In this document: positions 26,005 through 37,135 of the stretch, in pieces
Layout: every line of letters starts with the position of its first letter
Numbering within the stretch: position 1 is the stretch's first letter
DNA from: Paraburkholderia guartelaensis
GTDB taxonomy: Bacteria; Pseudomonadota; Gammaproteobacteria; Burkholderiales; Burkholderiaceae
Assembly (NCBI RefSeq): GCF_004353905.1
Contig: NZ_SMOD01000020.1
Coordinates: 62,001-126,000, forward strand
Reading direction: 5' to 3'
Length of the DNA stretch: 64,000 nt
Made by a program: the position numbers and the translations under genes
Notes under the pieces: model-generated
Databases searched by the model: none
Told to the model about the DNA's origin: nothing
What the model saw: only the letters and a program-made list of their open reading frames with translations

Positions 26005-26793
26005 ATGCAAGTGACTGTCAACGGCATCGATACGCACTATGTCTTCGACGACAGGAGCGGTGGGCCCGCGCTGGCGTTCATTCACCAACTGGGCGGCGAC
26101 CTTCGCGTGTGGGACACGCTCGCCGGACATTTCCGCCATCGCCACAGCGTGCTGCGCTATGACGTGCGCGGCCACGGCGGAAGCGCCGTCGCGAGCGAGC
26201 CCTTCGGCTTCCCAGATCTCGCTGCCGACCTCGATGCGCTTTTCGACGCAACTGGCATCGAGCATGCGCATCTCGTGGGCATGTCGATGGGCGGCATGAT
26301 CGCGCAGCAGTTCGCGCTCGATTACCCTGAACGCGTGACGACGCTCACGCTTTGCGACACGGCTAGCCATACGCCGATAGAAGCGCGCGAAGCATGGAAC
26401 GAACGCGCCGCCACGGTCCGCGAAGACGGTCTCGGGGCACTCGTCGACGCGACGATGGCACGCTGGTTCACCGCCGATTTCCGGCACGCGCATGCGCCGA
26501 CCGTCGAGCGGATTTGTGACGTTTTATTACGGACCCCTTCAGAAGGCTATGCGATGGCCTGCGAAGCACTACGCGATTTCGACGTGCACAAAAGGCTCGC
26601 GCAACTGCGCGTGCCGACGCTCGCAGTCGCGGGCCGCCACGACAGCGGCACGCCGATGGCCGTGACGCAGGCCCTTGCAAGAGCGATAGAAGGGTCGCAT
26701 TTCGTGGTGCTCGATGCCGCGCATCTGGCCCCGGTAGAGGAGTCGCACCGTTTTACCGCTTTGCTAGAAACGTTTCTCAAGCAGTTGGTCTAA
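26005..26793 (+). CDS. Alpha/beta hydrolase, 3-oxoadipate enol-lactonase-like
   Basis: A 262-residue alpha/beta hydrolase. The nucleophile is S94 in GMSMGG, the acid is in AGRHDSGTP and the histidine is in DAAHLAPVE. The whole layout fits PcaD, which hydrolyses 3-oxoadipate enol-lactone in the beta-ketoadipate pathway. No other pca gene is in the window, so a related lactone or ester is also possible. GAAGGAGGAACCC before the ATG is a near-perfect ribosome-binding site. Confidence 0.85.
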   Translation: MQVTVNGIDTHYVFDDRSGGPALAFIHQLGGDLRVWDTLAGHFRHRHSVLRYDVRGHGGSAVASEPFGFPDLAADLDALFDATGIEHAHLVGMSMGGMIAQQFALDYPERVTTLTLCDTASHTPIEAREAWNERAATVREDGLGALVDATMARWFTADFRHAHAPTVERICDVLLRTPSEGYAMACEALRDFDVHKRLAQLRVPTLAVAGRHDSGTPMAVTQALARAIEGSHFVVLDAAHLAPVEESHRFTALLETFLKQLV

Positions 26794-26968
26794 GTAGTTC
26801 GAAGTAAAAGCATCATGGCAGTGGCAGCAGACGCAGTTGAGAAGTGAAGTAAAAAAGGGAGAGCAGTCCACATAAGAGGTGATGCGGGACCCACCCCTTG
26901 AATTCCAGAACGAACGCTCCATGTATTGACCGAGAAGGTCAGGGAGCACAGGAAAAAGGAGTGTCGCC

Positions 26969-27226
26969 ATGCAAATGATCTACAACAGTCCCAACTATTG
27001 CGTCGTCGAGTTCCCACCGCAGGACGGCCACAGCGCCATGCGCGCAGGCGGCTACGAGATCGTCGACAAAAATGCGCGCCGCGAGATCTTCATCGACGGC
27101 GCGATGGCGGCACGTTTTCGCGAAGACGTGCAAAAGCTGATGGACGAAGACCAGTCGCTCGACGAAGTCGACGAATTCCTCGGACAGTTTGACAGCCTCA
27201 TGCAGCAACCCGTCGTGCTTCACTGA
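26969..27226 (+). CDS. DUF3567 family protein
   Basis: An 85-residue protein beginning MQMIYNSPNYCVVEFPPQ, which matches the DUF3567 (BTH_I0359-like) family of small betaproteobacterial proteins. Predicted alpha/beta; the C-terminal part is acidic (DEDQSLDEVDEFLGQFD). Function unknown. AAAGGAG lies 8 nt before the ATG. It is followed by a strong terminator, so it is probably expressed alone. Confidence 0.87.
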   Translation: MQMIYNSPNYCVVEFPPQDGHSAMRAGGYEIVDKNARREIFIDGAMAARFREDVQKLMDEDQSLDEVDEFLGQFDSLMQQPVVLH

Positions 27227-27271
27227 CGCTAGCGCACCCCGCGGCACTCAACGCGCAGCGTCCTTCACACG

Positions 27272-27302
27272 AAACCCCGTCCGGCTTGCCTGGCGGGGTT
27301 TT
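27272..27302 (+). terminator. Terminator after the DUF3567 gene
   Basis: AAACCCCG and CGGGGTTTT form the stem, with T's following (TTTTCTTTT). It is about 45 nt past the stop and isolates the gene from metH. Confidence 0.88.
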
Positions 27303-27378
27303 CTTTTGGCCGTCCCGCACGCGCCACAGCGGTTGCCGGCACGCGACGCCGCCCGCAGCGGCCCGATGCCGCAGCGGC

Positions 27379-27384
27379 TACAAT
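27379..27384 (+). promoter_or_regulatory. Likely -10 box for metH
   Basis: TACAAT in GGCTACAATGTGG, 45 nt before the first metH ATG. It is the usual -10 form in this window, also seen near birA and the LysR gene. No good -35 is seen, and I see no cobalamin or SAM/SAH riboswitch-like structure in the short leader. Confidence 0.4.
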
Positions 27385-27428
27385 GTGGGGTTTCCCAGTT
27401 CAACCGGCACCACGCCCGCCCGCGATCC

Positions 27429-28499
27429 ATGAACCAGCCCGCAGCCCTTGCCTCGCGCCCCGCCGGGGACGCCAAATACACGCGCGGCGCAGCGCTTCCC
27501 GCGCTGCTCGCCTCGCGTATCGTGATCCTCGACGGCGCGATGGGCACGATGATCCAGCGCTACAAGCTCGACGAAGCCGCCTACCGCGGTGAACGCTTCA
27601 AAGACTACCCGCGCGATATCAAGGGCAACAACGAACTGCTCTCGCTTACGCAGCCGCAGATCATCAGCGAGATTCACGAGCAGTATCTCGCGGCGGGCGC
27701 GGACATCATCGAGACCAACACGTTCGGCGCGACCACGGTGGCCCAGGACGACTACGGCATGGGCGAACTCGCCATCGAGATGAACGTCGAGTCGGCGAAG
27801 CTCGCGCGCGCCGCGTGCGAAAAGTACTCGACGCAGGACAAGCCGCGCTTCGCCGCGGGCGCAATCGGGCCGACGCCGAAAACGGCGAGCATCTCGCCCG
27901 ACGTGAACGATCCGGGCGCGCGCAACGTGACGTTCGAAGAACTGCGCAATGCGTACTACGAGCAGGCGAAGGCGCTCATGGACGGCGGCTGCGACCTCTT
28001 CCTCGTCGAGACGATCTTCGACACGCTCAATGCCAAGGCCGCGCTGTTTGCGCTCGACCAGCTCTTCGAAGACACGGGCGAGAATCTGCCGATCATGATC
28101 TCGGGCACCGTCACCGACGCCTCGGGCCGCATTCTCTCGGGCCAGACTGTCGAAGCGTTCTGGAATTCGCTGCGCCACGCGAAGCCGCTCACGTTCGGTC
28201 TGAACTGCGCGCTCGGCGCGGCGCTCATGCGCCCGTACATCGCCGAGCTTGCGAAGCTCTGCGACACGTACGTCTCGTGCTATCCGAACGCGGGCCTGCC
28301 CAATCCGATGAGCGACACGGGCTTCGACGAAACGCCCGCCGATACTTCGGCACTGCTCAAGGAATTCGCGAGCGCCGGTCTCGTGAACGTGGCGGGCGGC
28401 TGCTGCGGCACGACGCCCGAGCACATCGCGGCCATTGCCAAAGCGCTCGCCGAGATCAAGCCGCGCCGCTGGCCCGGCCAGTATCGCGACGCTGCCTGA
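27429..28499 (+). CDS. metH: Methionine synthase, homocysteine-binding half
   Basis: A 356-residue homocysteine S-methyltransferase domain, equivalent to the N-terminal module of E. coli MetH. The zinc cysteines are in FGLNCALGA and in the GGCCGTTPEH pair. LDGAMGTMIQRYKLDE near residue 35-50 is the family signature. The rest of MetH is encoded by the next gene after 61 bp in a different frame, so this is a true two-gene enzyme, as known in Burkholderia. Both subunits must associate to transfer the methyl group from methylcobalamin to homocysteine. Confidence 0.95.
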   Translation: MNQPAALASRPAGDAKYTRGAALPALLASRIVILDGAMGTMIQRYKLDEAAYRGERFKDYPRDIKGNNELLSLTQPQIISEIHEQYLAAGADIIETNTFGATTVAQDDYGMGELAIEMNVESAKLARAACEKYSTQDKPRFAAGAIGPTPKTASISPDVNDPGARNVTFEELRNAYYEQAKALMDGGCDLFLVETIFDTLNAKAALFALDQLFEDTGENLPIMISGTVTDASGRILSGQTVEAFWNSLRHAKPLTFGLNCALGAALMRPYIAELAKLCDTYVSCYPNAGLPNPMSDTGFDETPADTSALLKEFASAGLVNVAGGCCGTTPEHIAAIAKALAEIKPRRWPGQYRDAA

Positions 28500-28560
28500 A
28501 GACAAGTTCGATCGCCGCTTCCGAGTCCCGCTCCAACAACATACGATCCGGTCCCACGCC

Positions 28561-31278
<2,718 letters not shown>

Positions 31279-31286
31279 GCCGTACG

Positions 31287-31314
31287 GCGCGCCGCCCTGC
31301 GCGGCGCGCGTTTT
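31287..31314 (+). terminator. Terminator after metH
   Basis: GCGCGCCGC and GCGGCGCGC form a 9-bp GC stem with a 5-nt loop, then GTTTTC. It lies just past the metH stop. Confidence 0.85.
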
Positions 31315-31526
31315 CTCATCGCGCTATCCCTTGTTGTCACCGCCCGACATACGCCATCCGGCAAGGTGAAGATTACGCGCGCGCGATTTTTCGGCTTTGT
31401 AAGATGGCCCGGCAAGACCCGGTAACACCTGCATGACACCCGGCCACATGCGGCAACGCCGCGCCGGCTCGCTCATCAGCAAATCCTTAAAACGCAAAAT
31501 CGAAGCAACCTCGACGGAGAAATCGT

Positions 31527-31730
31527 ATGAAGAAGCTGATGTTGATGTTGACCGCCTTTGGCGTCGCGGCGCTTGCGCAGCCGTCGTTCGCCCAGCCGGC
31601 CACGCCGGAGCAGGCAAGCCCGGCGACGTCGTATTCGGCGCCCACCGAAAAGCACGTGAAGAAGCCGAAGAAAAAGAAGGCGATGAAGTCGGAGGCTTCC
31701 GCTGCCGAGCCGGCGGCCGCCAGCCAGTAA
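31527..31730 (+). CDS. Small exported Lys-rich protein
   Basis: A 67-residue protein with a signal peptide (MKKLMLMLTAFGVAALAQP, cleavage near SFAQ). The short mature part is Pro/Ala/Lys-rich with the run KHVKKPKKKKAMK. GGAGAAATCGT leads to the ATG. No known domain. Similar small exported lysine-rich proteins are common in Burkholderia. It is isolated by a terminator on each side. Confidence 0.8.
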   Translation: MKKLMLMLTAFGVAALAQPSFAQPATPEQASPATSYSAPTEKHVKKPKKKKAMKSEASAAEPAAASQ

Positions 31731-31748
31731 GGTGCGCCGACGGTGTAC

Positions 31749-31788
31749 AAAAGCAAAGAGCCCGCGACATTGCGGGCTCTTTGCTTTT
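31749..31788. terminator. Bidirectional terminator with 17-bp stem
   Basis: AAAAGCAAAGAGCCCGC pairs perfectly with GCGGGCTCTTTGCTTTT over a 6-nt loop. It ends both the small exported gene (+) and the DUF1840 gene (-). Confidence 0.95.
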
Positions 31789-31910
31789 GGAACATCGAAT
31801 CGGGCGAGGCAGCCGGAGCGGCCCTCACAGGCCAGGCGCTGCGCGCGAGGGAGACAGCACAACCGCGCGCTCGCTGCCCAGTCACGTCAGAAGGACGTCA
31901 AGCACGGACC

Positions 31911-32237
31911 TCAAATGCCCCACAAAACGTCGTTGTCTTCCTTCTTCGCCGCGCGCAGCATATCGAGGAAAGGAAAGGCGCGTTGCGCGAGGCCGACCGG
32001 CAGTTCGTGATGCACGTGGTCATCCTCACCTTCGTGAAAGTGGCCTTCCTGTTCGTGGCGCTCTTTCTTGTCCGTGGCGATGGCCGCTTCGAGCTTGGTG
32101 ATGGCGGTATCGAGTTCGTCGTGGGTGATCACGCCGCGCGGGCCGAGCCGCTTGCCGATGATGCCGAGAAGGTACTGTGCGAGGTTCTCCAGCATCGTGA
32201 CGTCAGGCGCCGCGTGACATTTAAAAGTAACCAGCAT
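31911..32237 (-). CDS. DUF1840 domain protein
   Basis: A 108-residue protein of the DUF1840 family: MLVTFKCHAAPDVTMLENLAQYL, a KRLGPRGVITHDELDTAI segment, and a His/Glu-rich loop (EQEGHFHEGEDDHVHHE) that could bind a metal ion. Function unknown. AAAGGGAA lies 6 nt before the ATG. It diverges from argS. Confidence 0.9.
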   Translation of the reverse strand: MLVTFKCHAAPDVTMLENLAQYLLGIIGKRLGPRGVITHDELDTAITKLEAAIATDKKERHEQEGHFHEGEDDHVHHELPVGLAQRAFPFLDMLRAAKKEDNDVLWGI

Positions 32238-32591
32238 GTCTGTTCCCTTTATGATTTTTTGGATCTGCGCGTGACGTTCCGGCCTGCGAAGCCAGACGGG
32301 CCAAGGCGACCCATGTCGCGCTACCTCATTTCACATATTAGCACCTGCTAAAATCCGTCAGGACGGAATTACCCGCAGGGCGCGGCGCCCGGACGTTCTG
32401 GCGTCTGGCACGCCGCCACGCCGCCTGCCGCAACGAGGCCCGCCGCGCATTGGCGCATGGCAATTGGCCCGCCGCGAGGCTGGCGCGCCCTCACCCGTAT
32501 CAGGCGGTCAGCGCCGGCAAGCCAGGGGCCATGCATGCCCCTGGAGGCCCCGGCCCCGCATCCCATTACCCGCACAGGACTTGCAACCAGC
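32238..32591. other. 354-bp spacer, DUF1840 / argS
   Basis: The spacer between two divergent starts holds the argS promoter and a leader of about 230 nt. No ORF is convincing. The leader is GC-rich and contains paired words such as GGGCGCGGCGCCCGG at about 32377. No T-box-like or tRNA-like structure is recognisable. Confidence 0.4.
32338..32354 (+). promoter_or_regulatory. Likely argS promoter with overlapping dyad
   Basis: TTAGCA-CC-TGCTAA (32338-32351) is a perfect dyad that overlaps the -10-like hexamer TAAAAT (32349-32354). A regulator bound there would block the promoter. The operator idea is inference. Confidence 0.4.
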
Positions 32592-34376
32592 ATGCTGCCC
32601 GCACAGAAACACACCCTGGAGACCCTGCTCGCGCAAGCCGTAGCCCAGGTGGCGAAGGCCACCGAAGGCGCGAGCGAAGCCGCATTCGTCGTGCCCGCGA
32701 TCACGCTCGAGCGCCCCAAGGTCGCCGCCCACGGCGACGTTGCCTGCAACGTCGCGATGCAGCTCGCCAAGCCCATGCGCGCGAACCCGCGCCAGCTCGC
32801 CCAGCAGATCGTCGACGCCGTGCTCGCCCAGCCCGAAGCCGCAGGCCTCGTCGAGGCGGCCGAAGTGGCCGGCCCCGGCTTCATCAACCTGCGCCTCTCC
32901 GCGAACGCGAAGCGCGCCGTGATCGGCGCCGTGTTCGAGCAGGGCGAGGCATTCGGCCGCTCGCGGCGCGAAGCCGGCAAGCGCGTGCTCGTCGAGTTCG
33001 TCTCGGCCAACCCCACGGGTCCGCTGCACGTAGGCCACGGCCGCCAGGCCGCGCTCGGCGACGCCATCTCGAACGTGCTCGCCTCGCAGGGCTATGACGT
33101 GCACCGCGAGTTCTACTACAACGACGCGGGCGTGCAGATCGGCAACCTCGCCGTCTCCACCCAGGCGCGCGCACGCGGCTTCAAGCCCGGCGACGCCGAA
33201 TGGCCGGAGGCGGCCTACAACGGCGAATACATCGCCGACATCGCGCGCGACTACCTCGCGGGCGAAACCGTCGCGGCCAAGGACGGCGAGCCCGTCACGG
33301 GCGAGAAGGATCCCGAGAACCTCGAAGCGATCCGCCGCTTTGCCGTGGCCTATCTGCGCCACGAGCAGGATCTCGACCTGCAGGCGTTCGGCGTGAAGTT
33401 CGACCGCTACTACCTCGAGTCGTCGCTGTACACGGAAGGCCGCGTCGAGAAGACCGTCGAGGCGCTGATCGCTTCGGGGCAGACGTACGAGCAGGAAGGC
33501 GCGCTGTGGCTCAAGACCACCGACTACGGCGACGACAAGGACCGCGTGATGCGCAAGTCCGACGGCACCTACACCTACTTCCTGCCCGACGTGGCCTACC
33601 ACGTCACCAAGTGGGAGCGCGGCTTCACGAAGGTCATCAACATTCAGGGCTCCGACCACCACGGCACCATCGCGCGCGTGCGCGCGGGCCTGCAGGCGCT
33701 CGGCATCGGCATTCCGAAGGGCTATCCCGACTACGTGCTGCACAAGATGGTCACGGTGATGCGCGACGGTCAGGAGGTGAAGATCTCCAAGCGCGCGGGC
33801 AGCTACGTGACGGTGCGCGACCTGATCGAATGGTCGGGCGGTGCGAACCCGGGCAGCGAAGTCTCGCCCGACCTGCTCGACGAAGCGACGATCCGCCGCG
33901 GCCGCGACGCCGTGCGCTTTTTCCTCATCTCGCGCAAGGCCGACACCGAATTCGTGTTCGACATCGACCTCGCGCTGAAGGAAAACGACGAAAACCCGGT
34001 GTACTACGTGCAGTACGCCCATGCGCGCATCTCGTCGATTCTCGGCGACTGGCAGGGCAAGTTCGGCGGCGATCTGGCCGCGCTGCCCAAGGTCGATCTC
34101 GCGCCGCTTTCCAGCGAGCGCGCGCTCGCGCTCATCGCGAAACTCGGCGAATTCCCCGACATGCTCACGCATGCCGCGAGCGAACTCGCGCCGCACGCGG
34201 TGGCGTTCTACCTGCGCGAACTCGCCGCTGAGTTTCACTCGTTCTACAATGCCGAACGCGTTCTCGTCGATGACGCCGCCGAACGCGACGCCCGCGTCGC
34301 CCTTCTCGCGGCCACGCGCCGGGTGCTCGCGAACGGCCTGGCCGTGATCGGCGTGTCCGCGCCGGAGCGCATGTAA
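32592..34376 (+). CDS. argS: Arginyl-tRNA synthetase
   Basis: A 594-residue class I aminoacyl-tRNA synthetase. The N-terminal Arg-tRNA domain is at about 1-95. The HIGH-type signature HVGH is at 146-149 in NPTGPLHVGHGR. The KMSKS-type loop reads KISKR at 397-401. The DALR anticodon-binding domain is at about 475-594 (NPVYYVQYAHARISSI to APERM). Start ATG at 32592 agrees with the family. The frame extends further upstream without stops to 32457, which is only GC bias. Confidence 0.97.
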   Translation: MLPAQKHTLETLLAQAVAQVAKATEGASEAAFVVPAITLERPKVAAHGDVACNVAMQLAKPMRANPRQLAQQIVDAVLAQPEAAGLVEAAEVAGPGFINLRLSANAKRAVIGAVFEQGEAFGRSRREAGKRVLVEFVSANPTGPLHVGHGRQAALGDAISNVLASQGYDVHREFYYNDAGVQIGNLAVSTQARARGFKPGDAEWPEAAYNGEYIADIARDYLAGETVAAKDGEPVTGEKDPENLEAIRRFAVAYLRHEQDLDLQAFGVKFDRYYLESSLYTEGRVEKTVEALIASGQTYEQEGALWLKTTDYGDDKDRVMRKSDGTYTYFLPDVAYHVTKWERGFTKVINIQGSDHHGTIARVRAGLQALGIGIPKGYPDYVLHKMVTVMRDGQEVKISKRAGSYVTVRDLIEWSGGANPGSEVSPDLLDEATIRRGRDAVRFFLISRKADTEFVFDIDLALKENDENPVYYVQYAHARISSILGDWQGKFGGDLAALPKVDLAPLSSERALALIAKLGEFPDMLTHAASELAPHAVAFYLRELAAEFHSFYNAERVLVDDAAERDARVALLAATRRVLANGLAVIGVSAPERM

Positions 34377-34473
34377 CGAGACGCGCGAGACCCGCGCGCA
34401 GCAACTTGTATGGGGCCGCCGCCTCGCGCGGACGGCCATTCCAGGATTCTCTTGTTTGCAGGTGATTCAGACG

Positions 34474-35301
34474 ATGGCAAAACCGCGCCGCACTACAAAA
34501 CAGCAGTCGAAGCAGTCCGGGGGAACCTTTCTCGGCATCGTGCTGGGCCTGATCGTCGGCCTTGCGATCGCGGTGGTGGTGGCGTTGTACATCACGCGCG
34601 CGCCCACGCCGTTTGTCTCGAAGGTCGCGCCGCCGGCCGCTTCCGACGTCAGCCAGAACAACGAGCAGGTCGACCCGAACCGCGCGCTGCAGGGCAAGTC
34701 GCCGGGCCAGCCGGTGCCGCAGGCCGCGCAAAGCACGCCGCCCAACACGGCGCCGGGCCAGACCACGAACCAGTCGCAGTCCTCGGGCATGCTCGAAGAG
34801 CCGCAGATCGTGGAAGTGCCGCCCTCGGGCTCGAACAGCAACGCCGCCAATAACAACGGCGTGGCCGTCGCGCCGCAACCGTCGACGGGTGAAAACGTCA
34901 CGAGCGGGACGGCGATCGCGAAGAAGCCGCAGTCGGCCAGCAACTCGACGAGCAACCCGGCACAGATCCTCGCGAACAACCAGCAGCAGAAGCCCGCCAA
35001 CGCGGTGCCGACGCCCCCGGGCGCCAAGCCCGGCAGCGCCACGCCAGCACCGGGCGACGCCAACACCGGCTACTTCCTGCAGGTGGGCGCGTACAAGACG
35101 TCGGGCGACGCCGAGCAGCAGCGTGCGCGCCTCGCGTTCCAGGGGTTCGAGTCGAAGGTCACCCAGCGCGACGCCGGCGGTGTGACGTACTATCGCGTGC
35201 GCATCGGTCCGTTCACGAAGTTCGACGATATGAACTCGACGCGCCAGCGCCTGTCCGATGCCGGTATCGATACCGCCGTCATCCGCTTCACGAAGCAGTA
35301 A
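34474..35301 (+). CDS. SPOR-domain membrane protein (FtsN-like)
   Basis: A 275-residue bitopic protein. There is a basic cytoplasmic end (AKPRRTTKQQSKQ), a membrane helix at about 18-40, a long Pro/Gln/Asn-rich periplasmic linker, and a C-terminal SPOR domain (about 198-275, GYFLQVGAYKTSGDAEQQ). SPOR domains bind denuded peptidoglycan at the division septum, so this is likely a division or septal factor. It sits between argS and dsbA. Confidence 0.92.
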   Translation: MAKPRRTTKQQSKQSGGTFLGIVLGLIVGLAIAVVVALYITRAPTPFVSKVAPPAASDVSQNNEQVDPNRALQGKSPGQPVPQAAQSTPPNTAPGQTTNQSQSSGMLEEPQIVEVPPSGSNSNAANNNGVAVAPQPSTGENVTSGTAIAKKPQSASNSTSNPAQILANNQQQKPANAVPTPPGAKPGSATPAPGDANTGYFLQVGAYKTSGDAEQQRARLAFQGFESKVTQRDAGGVTYYRVRIGPFTKFDDMNSTRQRLSDAGIDTAVIRFTKQ

Positions 35302-35515
35302 TCGCAGTCCGCGCCGCGCACCGCGCGCCCGCCCACCGAAGCCGCAGCAGAGCGGCATTCGTGTGAGGCCGGGCCGCGGCGCGCGGCGCGGGCCCATCAA
35401 CAGGCAACACCCTCGCAGCATCCGCACGCGCCAGCTTCGCGCCCGATTCGCGCCGACGGCGTCTTGCGGCAGACAACCGGCCGCCGCCGGTCCAAGAACA
35501 GTGGATTCCTACGCC

Positions 35516-36169
35516 ATGAAACGACTTCTCGGTACGCTTTTTCTTTCGCTTTCGCTGATCGCCGGTGTGGCCCACGCCTCGGCCGACGCTCCCGTGGCCG
35601 GCAAGGACTATACGGTCCTGAAGTCGCCCCAGGCGCTCGACGTGCCCGCGGGCAAGATCGAAGTGATCGAGTTCTTCTGGTACGGCTGCCCGCACTGCAA
35701 TGCGTTCGACCCGTATCTCGAAGCGTGGATCAAGAAGCAGGGCCCGGATGTCGTGTTCAAGCGCGTGCCGGTGGCTTTCCGCGATGATTTCATCCCGCAC
35801 TCGAAGATGTACTACGCGCTCGACGCACTCGGCCTCGCCCAGAAGCTGACGCCGGTCGTGTTCCACGAAATCCACGTGAACAAGAACTACCTGCTCACGC
35901 CGGAAGACCAGGCGAAGTTCCTCGCTACGCAAGGCGTGGATGCGAAGAAGTACATGGAAGCGTACAACTCGTTCTCGACGCAGAGCGCGCTGCAGCGCGA
36001 CAAGGCCCTGCTCGACGCGTACAAGATCGACGGCGTGCCGACCATCGCCATCCAGGGCAAGTACGAAACCGGCCCGGCCATGGTCCAGGGTCCGGAAGAC
36101 AAGGCGCTGCCGGGCACGACCCAGGTGATGGACTTCATCATCTCGCAGATCCGCGCGAAGAAGATGTGA
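35516..36169 (+). CDS. dsbA: Thiol:disulfide oxidoreductase DsbA
   Basis: A 217-residue periplasmic thioredoxin-fold protein. The signal peptide is at about 1-22 (ending AHASA). The active site is C58-P-H-C61, the standard DsbA motif. The cis-proline loop is GVPTIAI near residue 175. It introduces disulfides into exported proteins and is reoxidised by DsbB. The ATG at 35516 has no strong Shine-Dalgarno. Confidence 0.96.
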   Translation: MKRLLGTLFLSLSLIAGVAHASADAPVAGKDYTVLKSPQALDVPAGKIEVIEFFWYGCPHCNAFDPYLEAWIKKQGPDVVFKRVPVAFRDDFIPHSKMYYALDALGLAQKLTPVVFHEIHVNKNYLLTPEDQAKFLATQGVDAKKYMEAYNSFSTQSALQRDKALLDAYKIDGVPTIAIQGKYETGPAMVQGPEDKALPGTTQVMDFIISQIRAKKM

Positions 36170-36180
36170 GGAACAGCGCC

Positions 36181-36957
36181 ATGCAAGACGCGCCACTGAA
36201 GGTCTTCATCACCGGCGCGTCGAGCGGCATTGGCGCCGCGCTTGCCGCCGAATACGCGCGGCAGGGCGCCGTCCTCGGGCTCGTCGCGCGCCGCGGCGAA
36301 GCCCTTGCCGGCTTCCGGCAGTCCCACCCCGATCACCCCATCTCCATCTATCCCGCCGACGTGCGCGACGCCGATGCGCTCGCCGCCGCCGCGCGCGACT
36401 TCATCGCGCAGCACGGCATGCCCGACATCGTGATCGCCAATGCGGGCGTAAGCCGCGGCGTGCTGACGGGCGAAGGCGATCTCGCCACGTTCCGCGACGT
36501 GATGGACACCAATTACTTCGGCATGGTCGCCACCTTCGAGCCGTTCGCATCGGCGATGGCGCAGGCGAGGCGAGGCACGCTCGTGGGCATCGCGAGCGTG
36601 GCCGGCGTGCGCGGGCTGCCGGGCTCGGGCGCCTACAGCGCCTCGAAGGCCGCGGCGCTCGCCTATCTCGAAGCGCTGCGCGTCGAAATGCGGCCGTTCG
36701 GCGTGCCCGTGGTCACCATCGCGCCAGGCTACATCCGCACGCCGATGACGGCGAAGAACCCCTACCGCATGCCCTTCCTGATGGACGCGGACCAGTTCGC
36801 CATGAAGACCGCGCAAGCGATCGCGCGCGGCACGTCGTTCGCGGTGTTCCCCTGGCCGATGCGCGTGGCCGCCACGATGCTGCGCGCGTTGCCACGCTGG
36901 GTCTACGACCGCGTGTTCGAAAAGGCGCCGCGCAAGCCGCGCGCGGCGAGCCACTGA
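36181..36957 (+). CDS. Short-chain dehydrogenase/reductase
   Basis: A 258-residue classical SDR. The NAD(P)-binding motif is TGASSGIG (11-18), the NAG motif is IANAGVS, and the catalytic YSASK has Tyr and Lys four residues apart. The C-terminus has a membrane-like patch. The substrate is unknown. It is 11 bp after dsbA, so they share a transcript, although a functional link is not obvious. AGGA lies 8 nt upstream. Confidence 0.93.
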   Translation: MQDAPLKVFITGASSGIGAALAAEYARQGAVLGLVARRGEALAGFRQSHPDHPISIYPADVRDADALAAAARDFIAQHGMPDIVIANAGVSRGVLTGEGDLATFRDVMDTNYFGMVATFEPFASAMAQARRGTLVGIASVAGVRGLPGSGAYSASKAAALAYLEALRVEMRPFGVPVVTIAPGYIRTPMTAKNPYRMPFLMDADQFAMKTAQAIARGTSFAVFPWPMRVAATMLRALPRWVYDRVFEKAPRKPRAASH

Positions 36958-37135
36958 GCCGCTTCGGCTTGCCGCACGGCGCCCCCATGCCATATGGGTA
37001 TGTCGATTAAATTGTTGTCTCGGCAATTTCCCTTCGATAAGCTTGGCTCGTCCGGGCGCCCTTCCGAGCCTTCTCGCCTCTCCTGAATCGAACAAAACGG
37101 GGCGCCGCCCGCCACCGAAGAACCACGGAGATCCC

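Noticed and set aside
25134..26027. A 297-codon minus-strand frame rich in Cys, Ala and Gly, which spans the T-free region
   Set aside because: It overlaps the DUF3108 gene and contains low-complexity Cys/Arg/Val blocks produced by the base composition. It has no plausible start or domain.
27303..27428. A cobalamin or SAM riboswitch upstream of metH
   Set aside because: The leader between the terminator and the first ATG is short, and I could not find the conserved cores of either class.
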